This document shows, piece after piece, positions 16,825-26,290 of a stretch of 64,000 bases of DNA. The first letter of the stretch is position 1. Every line of letters begins with the position of its first letter. The DNA comes from Antennarius striatus (taxonomy: Eukaryota > Chordata > Actinopteri > Lophiiformes > Antennariidae). The position numbers and the translations under genes are program-made. The stretch lies in assembly GCF_040054535.1 (NCBI RefSeq), contig NC_090782.1, positions 17,414,001-17,478,000 of the forward strand. The letters run 5' to 3'. The notes beneath the pieces were generated by a model. The model did not search any database. It was not told the origin of the DNA and worked only from the letters and a program-made list of their open reading frames with translations.

Positions 16825-17778
16825 TTAGTCACATGATTTCATTCCAAAGGAAGTGAAGTGCTTTCTTATGATCTTGTAGAAGTGTCGTCGACACTTCCTG
16901 TCCGTGTTTCTGGGTACGGACGTGGATGAAATGGAGGCAGAAGAGGCTTCCATCTCCTCCTTTACTGACTCTTTATTCTGCAAATCAGTTGAATCCTTGG
17001 GTGATTTCTTCTTGTCTTCTGACGTGGAAGGGGAGCAGGCTTTACTGTCTACTGTCTTCATTGCTGGAGCTTCACTGGGACAGCCTCTTGTCTCACTGTC
17101 CTTGTTTACGCGCCACAGCCCGGCTTGACATAGCAGGGCCTCTTCGCTCACCATCTGTGGGCTCTGGCTCAGGGTGATGAATCCATACGGGGTGGTGACT
17201 TTGGTGAGGTGTGGTAGGGAGAGAGCAGCTTTGCTGGCGGGGTCCAGGCAGTGCTGGTCCTCGGTGAAGGAGGTGTGATGGGGCATCTCCCTGTGAAGAT
17301 GGGATCTTCTCTGAGGACTAGGGTCCGAGACACTCCTCTCCGCCTTGCGGTCTGACAGAGCCAAACTTAAGCCTGATGATGATGATGTGCTTAAAGAGAG
17401 CGTGGAGCAGTTCAGAGAAGCACATAGAGATGAGACCGGTTCAGTCCCGAGGCTCCCCAAGCCTTCTCCTGATTCTGTAGAATCATCCTCTGCCTCTTTA
17501 TCCAATGACCTTAAGCTGTTCTGCACAGACAGCCGCGGTATAGTGAACTGTGGGATGCTGTCAGGTGTCAGGATATTTGGAAAAAGGTTCTCCCAGCTTG
17601 CCTGGGAGTCCAATCCTTGAGAACCCCTGAGGGACTTGGCGCTGCTGGTGGCCCAGAGGAGTGCACGGATCCCTGCACTGCTGTGCCTGCGTGCTGCAAA
17701 GAAATCATTTGAAGTTTTGTTTCCACTGGAAATAGCGCCAATGCTGAATGTCCGCGTGACTGCGTTCTTATCCATCAC
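16825..17778 (-). CDS. C2CD4-family-like protein lacking a C2 domain (single exon)
   Basis: An intronless 317-codon frame. Two segments match the N-terminal half of the C2CD4 (FAM148/NLF) family: NILTPDSIPQFTIPRL (about 68-83), like the family's NVLTPDxIPxFxIP; and DPASKAALSLPHLTKVTTPYGFITL (about 179-203), like its DP-x-AxSLP-x-VxTxYGF. Human C2CD4 proteins follow this with a C-terminal C2 domain. Here the frame instead continues through a Ser/Lys/Glu-rich stretch to a short basic end (CRRHFYKIIRKHF) and stops. C2CD4A/B are nuclear, inflammation-induced proteins linked to islet function; the role of this protein is unknown. A TATA box lies 61 bases upstream of the start. Low complexity (poly-Ser near 131-136) suggests disorder. 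It could be a family member that lost C2 or one whose C2 exon is not recognisable here. Confidence 0.72.
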   Translation of the reverse strand: MMDKNAVTRTFSIGAISSGNKTSNDFFAARRHSSAGIRALLWATSSAKSLRGSQGLDSQASWENLFPNILTPDSIPQFTIPRLSVQNSLRSLDKEAEDDSTESGEGLGSLGTEPVSSLCASLNCSTLSLSTSSSSGLSLALSDRKAERSVSDPSPQRRSHLHREMPHHTSFTEDQHCLDPASKAALSLPHLTKVTTPYGFITLSQSPQMVSEEALLCQAGLWRVNKDSETRGCPSEAPAMKTVDSKACSPSTSEDKKKSPKDSTDLQNKESVKEEMEASSASISSTSVPRNTDRKCRRHFYKIIRKHFTSFGMKSCD

Positions 17779-17838
17779 TCAGCGTCTCACACCGTCTTTG
17801 CAGGTTTTGGAATGGTTAAAGGACAGATGTCAGGCAGG

Positions 17839-17845
17839 TTTTATA
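17839..17845 (-). promoter_or_regulatory. TATA box of the C2CD4-like gene
   Basis: TATAAAA on the minus strand, ending 61 bases before the ATG at 17778. This spacing fits a transcription start near 17810 and a short leader. Confidence 0.55.
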
Positions 17846-18975
17846 CTTCCCCCACTTCACTTTGTCCTTGACAAAGTGCATTGACAGTTACGTACGTGTG
17901 ACGAAAGTCAGAGGCGGAAATAACTGCCAAATATGGAGCTCTCCATGTAGAATAAGGGTCCTCTCTCTTCAGCCTCTTCATATGCTAAGCAGCAGACAGA
18001 GATGCAGCATCTTTCTGCCATTCACATCATCTGTTACATAAATGATGCAGCCTGATGTTCAGCTCCAGGGTGTTCACCATTTTTAGGAACCACGCATTTT
18101 TGTGGTGGATTGATTCTCTCTGTGTTGAATATCTTCAACAGCAATGATTCCGAAGATTTTTTTTTTAAATCAATTGTGTATAAAATGTCAAAAAATAGAT
18201 ATTAATATCCACTGTAGTTTCCCCAGATGATATCTGGGGAGTCTGCATCAGATGAAGTAATACCAATATAATTCCATAACCCTGTAAATTTTTCTATTTG
18301 TAATCATGTGTTTACAATCACTAGATTATGAGTTATCAACTAAAATATGATTTTCCATTATGACTGATCCAGATTTATGTTCCATTTAGATGTAACTTCT
18401 TAGTTTTTAAAGGTATATGAAATCCATTGAAATGACAGAATGCATCTGAGCTACTTACTGACAGCATCACATCTCTACTCCTCTCTGTCACGGTCACGAA
18501 ACCCTGTCCACACCGAGATATAACATGTCACATCTAAGATGTAAATTATGATCCGGATCTAGATCTACGTTTTCATAGTGATGGAACATTATGCGTCGTC
18601 ATTTTTCACACAAGCAAACCGTTTTAAACAGCCTGTCTTGCCATTGAAGAAAGTACACAAATTTAAATAAAAAAAGCTTACAACCTTTTGACATATCTTT
18701 TGTACAAACAATGAAACAACCAGACAAACATGGGTTAATTCTTTACACCTGAAATAAATGACAAAACTAACATCATCTGGACAATTGATGGAGGAATAAA
18801 GGTTATTGTATGAAACATGATGTTTAAAAATAATTTTAAATTACATTTAATAAATCTCACTCCAGTCCTGAATTCACTTCCGTTCACTTAAACGTTCCAC
18901 ACATTAAAAGTGGTTCTTTTTGTTTAGTCTTCATATCAGTCACGTGATCATTTCCTGCCTTTAATTGACGGGATT
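17846..18975. other. upstream region between the two divergent genes
   Basis: No reading frame of note. An AT-rich stretch covers 18130-18870. It is shared upstream DNA of the C2CD4-like and Org-like genes. Confidence 0.5.
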
Positions 18976-18976
18976 T

Positions 18977-19028
18977 GCTGATTGGCCAGCACTGATTGCG
19001 CCAGGTGCGTCTGTCTCTGCTGATTGGC
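18977..19028 (+). promoter_or_regulatory. paired inverted CCAAT boxes with an E-box (Org-like gene promoter)
   Basis: GCTGATTGGC occurs twice, at 18977-18986 and 19019-19028, 42 bases apart (four helical turns). Between them CAGGTG at 19002-19007 is an E-box. Paired inverted CCAAT (NF-Y) sites are typical of proximal promoters. The ATG of the next gene is about 100 bases downstream. Confidence 0.6.
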
Positions 19029-19130
19029 TACACGGTGCTACCTTCAGGGTACATCTAACCCCCGGGACCTGCGCCCGCTAGGTAAACTCTTCCCCGCCGC
19101 AGGCCGGCAGTGAGATCCACCCGAAGCGGA

Positions 19131-20510
19131 ATGACCGTGACAGAAATCCACCGGGACGTCATGGGGCAGGAGCAGGACGGACAAACGGAGGTAAAACAGC
19201 TGGAAACCTGTCGGTAAATCAACTGGTTCAGCCTCGTTGGACGTGAAGCCCTGTCTGCTGCTCCGTGTCTCCTGCAGGACAGGGTGGTGAGGAGAACCGG
19301 GGTGTTCCGCTTCCTGCAGCGCGGCTTCCTCTGGCCGTTCGGCGTCGTGGTACGAGACGTGAATGTGTGTGAATGTGTGTGAATGTGTGTGAATGTGTGT
19401 GAATGGGTGTGAATGGGTGTGAATGTGTGTGAATGTGTGTGAATGAGGTCGACTTTAATGTCTGTGGCTCACAGGTCCGTACATTCCGATGGTTTGGGTG
19501 GATATTCGGCTTCCGGCAGCCGCAGGACACCGCGCCAGCCGACCTGGCGGTGACCAGTCCCGGGCGGCAGAACCTGTCGGGCCGGAAGCGCCTGAGTCGG
19601 GTCACCCGCCTGCTGCTCTTCATCCTGCCCCGCTGGGCGCAGGGTTCCCTGGGATACCCAGTGTCCAAGGACATCGGGCGCACCCTGTCGCCAGGTATGG
19701 CAGCACCTGATGAGATACCGGGGAATAATTCTATGTTAGATATCACTTTCATTTATAGTTGACGAATTCAGAGGTCAAGCCTTCTTCGACCCAAAAGGTA
19801 TGAAGATGTTTGAATTGTTGTGATTTTTAGTGTTTGACCTTTCGTTATTGATGGATAACTCTTTCCCCAAGTATGGGTTATTAATTTTTAACTTGGTTGT
19901 TTACCATCAGAGATCAGAGCCTCTCCCACTAAGCCTTGTGGAAAGGGAAACAAGAGAAAGCAGGACGCGTTGGACGAAGATGAGGAAGATCCTCCGACGT
20001 GGGTGGAGGCACTCTCTCAGGAGCTCGCTGACGATGAAGGCCTGGAAGAAGATCCTGATTATGAGGTTTGTGGTCTATGCTGAGATGGTTAGTTTTGTTG
20101 TGAAGTTATATTTAAAGATTGTATAAAAAACTGAGTACAAATAAAGATTAGTCCGACCTGTATTTCTCTCACAAAAAGCTTGTTTGGTCAGTATAATATC
20201 TGCAATGAGAAATTCCTTAACATGTTAACCTTAAAAGCCTGACATGCACTGACATGATGTATACTACTCAGCCCAGCACTGTAGAGACGGAGAGTGAAGA
20301 ATACCGCTCCAACAACAGCACGGAGAGCGACATTGAAATTCCAGAGAATGGCATGGTTGTCATTGAAGACGTAATAACGGTGAGATCCTCTGAGATGCCT
20401 TGTCAAAACATTTTAATGGGGATGTCAGAGTGATTAACATGTTTGGTTTTTTTCATAAACAGGATGTTGAACCGTCCACTCAGTCAGAAGACCCTCCTCC
20501 TGCTGTTTGA
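19131..20510 (+). CDS. putative oogenesis-related (Org)-like protein, seven coding exons
   Basis: Coding exons: 19131-19190, 19278-19349, 19475-19694, 19759-19797, 19911-20065, 20272-20379 and 20463-20510. All have GT-AG borders and consistent phases, giving 233 residues. The N-terminal third is basic and aromatic (FLQRGFLWPFGVVVRTFRWF, about 33-52) and could be a membrane-associated helix. Next come a Pro/Ser linker, RVTRLLLFILPRW and GYPVSKDIG, then SPTKPCGKGNKRKQ (possible nuclear signal) and a strongly acidic tail with PTWVEALSQELADDEG, DPDYEPSTVETESEEYRSNN and STESDIEIPENG. From memory this pattern recalls the fish 'oogenesis-related' family, but that could not be verified. If correct, expression would be ovary-biased. 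No enzymatic motif is seen. Exon structure is well supported; the name is tentative. Confidence 0.8.
19362..19444. repeat. 10-bp minisatellite (GTGTGTGAAT)n in a small intron
   Basis: Eight copies of a GTGTGTGAAT unit, two of them with GGGTGTGAAT, fill about two thirds of the 125-base intron 19350-19474 of the Org-like gene. Confidence 0.93.
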
Positions 20511-20553
20511 TATGTTAGACAATGTTGTGCTTGTGTTTTTGTATATTATATTC

Positions 20554-20559
20554 AATAAA
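20554..20559 (+). terminator. poly(A) signal of the Org-like gene
   Basis: AATAAA 44 bases after the stop codon, giving a very short 3' UTR. Confidence 0.8.
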
Positions 20560-20588
20560 ATTGCCTGCTGCCATGAGTTTCTGATCAC

Positions 20589-20604
20589 CCACTAGATGGC
20601 GCTA
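20589..20604 (+). promoter_or_regulatory. CTCF-type motif
   Basis: CCACTAGATGGCGCTA matches the vertebrate CTCF core (CCASYAGRKGGCRS) at every position. It lies just past the last gene of the cluster and before a long gene-poor region. Binding is inferred. Confidence 0.6.
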
Positions 20605-23600
20605 GTTGACTGGAGAGAACACCTTGAAATCACTTGGAGTCACCGTTTTGAAGTTTTTATACAGAATCTGATTTAAACCAAAAAAGTTTCTGGTCTACAC
20701 TTATGACAGTTTGAAGTCATCTTGTTTGACTTGATAAACTGTTGTTATGGTCTTGACCTTTTGGTCATGGACTCGGATGTATTAAGTTTGCTAACTAAAC
20801 CATTAAGAACTGTTATACAAAAACGAGCTGATGCATCAGAGGCTCCTTGCTTCTACACCATTGGAATACAATGCAACGGGCTTGAGCTTCTTGTCTTTAA
20901 AGAGGTCATTTGTTTATACAGTGAAAGGTTTGTTCTAACTTATTCCATGATATGGTATATAACTTTTATTTTACTATTTTCACAATATTGTCAACATAAA
21001 ATCTACCTCAAAACACATTCTGTATAACGCAGAGTGTTTAAATTCCTAGGCAACAAATCATTTTTAGAAAACCTTGAAATGATCTCACCCACACATTTTT
21101 TTTTTAACCAAACCACTGTGATTGCAGATGAACCAGTTATTTTTGACTTCCAGCATATGACTCATTTGTTTAGACCAAGTTCATCCGAGCAGAAAACGAG
21201 TTCTCCCAGAGCTCACCTCCCTCCTGGCTCTGCGCTGCAGGTGAGGTGAAGCTGCTGTCATGTGACCGGCACTGGAAACGCAGATCCAGTGTAATTTAGC
21301 GCTGCCTACACAGTTGTAGCTCACCAATCCATCTCCATATATATGAAGTGTGTAGTGGGTGGTGGGCTATTGTGAGGAGTCCCATGAATTAGTCCTTGTC
21401 CAACAATCAGCCTGATTTCCCCTGTTGTGAAGAGACGCTGTTGCTGAACGGAATAGATTAGTTTCAAGATGAGCTAATTTCAGTCTTTTGTTTCCTCTTA
21501 CGTCAACTCCCTGCTTGTAGGCAAGTTTTTTTAATTTCATTTTAAATGCAAATTCTACCCTTAAGGATGAGGAGCACCGTGTTGAGCTGTTATCTAGGAT
21601 GCTTTAAGAGGAATGCTGATTTTAAAGGTCACTTGACTAGTTAGGTGACGTACACAGCCTTCAACTAAAACAAATTAAAAAGTAATGATAAATGATAACA
21701 TACTGTGAATTTTTTTTTGTGACTCGCAATACCTAATACTATACTGCAATGTACGATCACAGCTCTTTCTAAACCCTCCGTGATGTATTCCTTTAAAACT
21801 CCAAATAGGTAATTAAATTTTTGAGGGCTTCTAGTGCAGCAATTACCAACTATCCTGTTGCGTCAGAGTGTGTGAGTCATACTGTGAGGACTATTCATCC
21901 TGGTGAAGTCAGATGTGTGTTTTCCTCTGAGAACATTGGAGCTGTTTATACTGTCTAAACTGCTGCCATGTCTGTTTCAACAAAAATGTATAAGGTGGCA
22001 AATGGGAAAAGTGTGAAATAACATCACAAAGCATCAACACCTCCTTATTCTCACCATTTAATTATTTCTCCCTAATTGGGTTAATAAATTGGCAATCGTG
22101 CTGCGTTCAATGGGGCACTTGGTCTAATTGAGTGGTCAGAGTTCGGAAGCCACACTTCAACAGAGGATAAAATCCATTATAAGTCAGCAGCAGCAAACGA
22201 CTGCCTGCAATTAAATCCTGAACACACCTGAAATTGTTTTGACTGAACTCTGAGACTTCCTTCTTCCCTTCCCCTCTTAGATGTTTTTCATCTCCTGATG
22301 CTCTGGTGCAGAGGCAGCTGCCACCTCACTAACGCATTGGTGTGATATAAATGCTTTGTGTGTGTGTGTGTGTGTGTGTCTGTGTCTGTGTGCGCAGACT
22401 CGATTGTGTTTATGGGCAGGGCAGCAGCAGCAGTGAGAGCTGGATGCAGAACAGGGGCTGATGGTCTCTGGGGGAACTCATGGCTGTCTGAACCTTTGAA
22501 GGGTAGACCGCTCAGTGGAGCTAGCTATAGAGAGCATCGACCTCCATCTCCAATGTTTGTAGCCAGCTGGAGACCGTTTTTGAACCAGAAGGTTTGTCTT
22601 TACCTTTCAACTGCAAGGTGAAAACACGCTGTCTGGAGGGTCTTTAAATTTCATGCACAGTCCCAGGTGTGCTGTAGAACAAAGACTGCCTTGCCCCTCA
22701 TAGTAAATAAAGCCATGTTGTCGTTCTGTAATGGATGGCAGCCTGCAGACGTATTTTGCTACGGTGATCAGCTTTATTATGTCAGCGCTTTTTTATTACA
22801 TCCCGCTTCAAAGCGGTGATGTATTGTGATTGTCAGTGTTTGTGAGTTTGTCCGTTAGTTAGTCCATCAAATATCTTCACAACCGTTGCAGATAGAAAGA
22901 TGAAACGAAAAGCACATTACTTGGGGAGCAAAGGGGATGAAAATGAGATGATGACCTTGACCTTGAGAAAACTAGTTCAAGGTAAAATTCCAACTTTTGT
23001 ACACTCAGGAACCGGATAAGATAGAAAGACGAGGGAGAAAGCCAGTGTGAGGAAGACCATAGATCAAAGCTAGTGCTGGTGCTTTGACCTATGAAAAATT
23101 GTCAGGGTAAAATTTTCAATTCAGGGGTGTCACAGGATGTTGCAGTCTGTGACTCCCTTGGTTCTTGTTTTACTTTTTCCTGATTCGTGCGAGCAGCTTT
23201 GAGGTCGATGCAGCACCGATTGTGTTCAAGTCAACAGGCTGCACTTGGATATTTGATGACGCCAGCATATTGTCACCTTGATGAATGACTGGTAGCACAT
23301 GCCAACTGCTCTCCAGCCCCCACCCTGACCTGTGTGCTATTATCTGCTGCATTATAAAGTGTTTCTAACGTCAGCCAACACTTTCTCTTCTGCTTCTTAC
23401 TTCTCATCCACAACTGTTTTCAAGCCCCGCTGCATCCACCTCTACACAGCCCACTCCTCCATCCTAAAGCTGTCCCTGCAGATTTCAGGAGCATCTATCA
23501 TCCTCTAAGAAGCAGAGCAGGAAAAGAGGCATGAAAAATGAAGCCGACAGGTGGAGCTTTCAGTTATTCATACACTTTGATGCCGAGGACAGTGAGCCCT

Positions 23601-25982
23601 GTCAGGAAGTTTCAGAGTAAAAGGAAGCTGCACAGACACCATGAGATAAATGTTGATTCATCTTTTGCTGGATGAAAAATTTCTACCTTAGGGAGCTATC
23701 TCCCAAATGAAGTCAAGTTTTCAGTACAAGACAGGATGAAGTAAATTTGTTCTGGAGATATAAGATGACTTGGTTTGATCTCCTCAAATAGTTTAACATG
23801 ATAATCCCATGCCCAGGACCGTTACGGGTGAGCTGATCCTCAAAGTCCCCCTGAGCTCCTGGGCAGCATCACCTCAGTCCTTCATCAGGATGAGTGTATT
23901 TTACATCTCACTGGACTCCTTGGATTTAAATATCACAAGGCTTTGCTACCTGCGACTGTGAGCGTCCTTGTCTGCTCGAAGGTTATTAACGCATCGGACT
24001 CGCTGCAAACTGTGCAGGACTCTTAAAAAAAGTGTGTGAAGTCAGCCCCTGTCGATGTCGACAAGTAAATCCATTCACACATTTATGATGCTATTCTGAG
24101 ACGGGGCAGAGCACATTGAGGTGCGTAAGAACCGGAGAAGCCGAGGCATGCAGAGAGCTGGCTGATCTGTATGTCAGACAGGTTGTAAATCATGAGCTGC
24201 AGAGCGGAAGGATTCCTGGTGTGATTTCTCTCACCTTTGACCTTTGTTCTAACCTGCTGGAACGGCTCTACCACCTTCACAACAGCCTGGCGTGAGTGTA
24301 ATAAAGCCTGGATTGGTCAAATGTCAGATATCTACCTTATGTCATGTAGGTTCTTGGTGTTATGGGATGTATTGCCGTGACTCACCTCAGAAACCCGACA
24401 CATTACTGATGTGAGTCACATACAATCGATGAAGTCGTACAGAATGGCAGTTCAGTCGGATTTGTAGGTCAGCTCTAGCTGGATTATTCTGTTGTTTTCA
24501 GTGTTTACAAATGCTGACATGGTGTTTTTGGCTGGTTTTGATACACTGCATCGCTGCTATGTGAAAAATAATCATTCTTGGAAAATTGAAGGAGAACCAT
24601 AATAAGTGCTCTGTCTTCGGTCCACAGCCATACAGACATGAAACACTTTCCTTGAACCATGACAACCAGTGACTTCAAAATAAAGTCACTAAAGGTGAAA
24701 TTTAATTGGACGGTTGTAGTGGAGACTTACATGAAGCTAATTGGTCCAGTGCAGTGCAAAATGAAATTAATTATTAATTGTTATTAATTATTTAAAGTAA
24801 ATTAAATGTTGGGGGGAGACGAGTTCACTTGATCTGTTGGTGTCTTCATCATGAATTCTGAGCAGCACTGAAAGCTCCTTTGGATGAGACCGTGGGCCAG
24901 ATCTGAAGTCCTTTATCTATGAATGTTAATACTTTCAGACAGCAGCCATAAAGAAAAGTGATGTTAACTATGATTCTGTCTCATCATTTCTGTACATCCT
25001 TTGTTTCTTGTTGGCACAATGAAATTAAATATGAGCTTAAAAACGTTTTTCAAATACAGTTTTTTATGGCAGGCATATATAAAGAAGTAGTACAGTATGA
25101 TTACTCCTCCAAAGTATAAAAATACAGAGGTGTCAGCATTTTTACTCTGTATTGCCTGTAGATGCAGCCTTGCCTTCAGCTGAAGCAGAGGTGTCATCTG
25201 AATGTGTTCCCAGCATCTAAATGAACTTCCCTCAGGAGGGTTTATTCCAAACACACCCATCACCTGCTAATCCTCCCTGATGGCAGACAGTAAAAGGCTG
25301 GAAATCTGTTCATATGGAAGTGTTTTTATGTTCAATTTGGGATGAAAAAGCAATTTAGTTTTAGTCAGGAGCAGTGAAGCAAGCAGACACCTTTTGGCCG
25401 CATGCCATACCTCTGTGTGGTGCTGACATGGTGACTGGTATCCCTCTCAGTCAGCCGTATCTGTGGCTGTTTCTGGCTTCAAGAAACCAATACAGGGGGT
25501 TCATAGCCCCCCCTGAGATGATGATGGCAAAGCAGGTGTTTGCTCTGACCCAGCCAACAGGGCAACCCCCCCCCCCCCGTTCATTGAACTGTCACTGTAA
25601 GCTTGATTTACACGACTGCCGTGATCTCCCCAATGCAGATCTTTCACCAGCAGCAGTGAGGTGCGTGCAGCCATTATAAGCATCAGTTAGCTGCCATTCA
25701 TAGGAAAGGCTTTTCAGAGCAAGACACGTGAATGCAAACTGACAGAGGAGTAAGAGAAAGGTTCAGATGATCTGCTTGAGACAGATATAGTGTAAGATTC
25801 TGCTGTGAATGTGAAGTCATGCATTCTAAATGTGACATTACAAAAGATAACGTGTCAAACTTGAGTCAAGTCATGTGTAAGGGTGTGTGTGTCATAGTTA
25901 TAAATCTATCTGTCATTGAGTGAAGCGTCAAATTAGCCATTTAAACCATTTCTAGCTATTTGTTAGCGATTGATATTCCATG
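20605..25982. other. gene-free region
   Basis: No coding exon recognised; the short frames lack splice context or domains. A (TG)n patch lies at 22356-22379. The stretch 22800-23160 (CGCTTCAAAGCGG, then TGACCTTGACCTTGAG) has the look of a diverged dispersed repeat. The stretch 22040-22220 is rich in TAAT-type homeodomain words (TTTAATTATTT, CCTAATTGGGTTAAT). Confidence 0.5.
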
Positions 25983-26290
25983 AGGCTGGCACAGTGGTGC
26001 AGTGGGTAAAGCTGTCGCCTCACAGCAAGAGGGTTCTGGGTTTGATTCCTGTCTGTGTGGAGTTTTTCTGTTCTCCCCGTGTCTGCGGGCTCCTTCTAGG
26101 TTGTCCGGCTTCCTCCCACCTCCAAGAACATGTAGCTTAGGTGAACTGGTCAGAATAAATTGTCCATAGGTAGATTATTTGTCTTTTCTGTGACCCCATG
26201 ATGAGCTGGTGTCTCAACTGGGGTGTACCCTGCCTCTTACCCATAGCCAGGTGATTCCAGGCTCCAGCAGACCAGTGACCCGCAAGACTT
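25983..26290 (+). mobile_element. tRNA-headed teleost SINE, copy 2
   Basis: It starts with a pol III A-box-like TGGTGCAGTGGG and a B-box-like GGGTTTGATTCC. The body TGTGTGGAGTTTTTCTGTTC, TCTCCCCGTGTCTGCGGG and CTTCCTCCCACCTCC follows, then the conserved end GGCTCCAGCAGACCAGTGACCCGC. This is the most complete plus-strand copy; the tail is decayed. Confidence 0.75.

Noticed and set aside
16904..17884. Plus-strand open frames of 74-91 codons
   Set aside because: Antisense shadows of the C2CD4-like exon.
19228..19752. Minus-strand frame of 174 codons with Thr-His repeats
   Set aside because: Antisense to exons 2-3 of the Org-like gene; the repeats are the intronic minisatellite read backwards.
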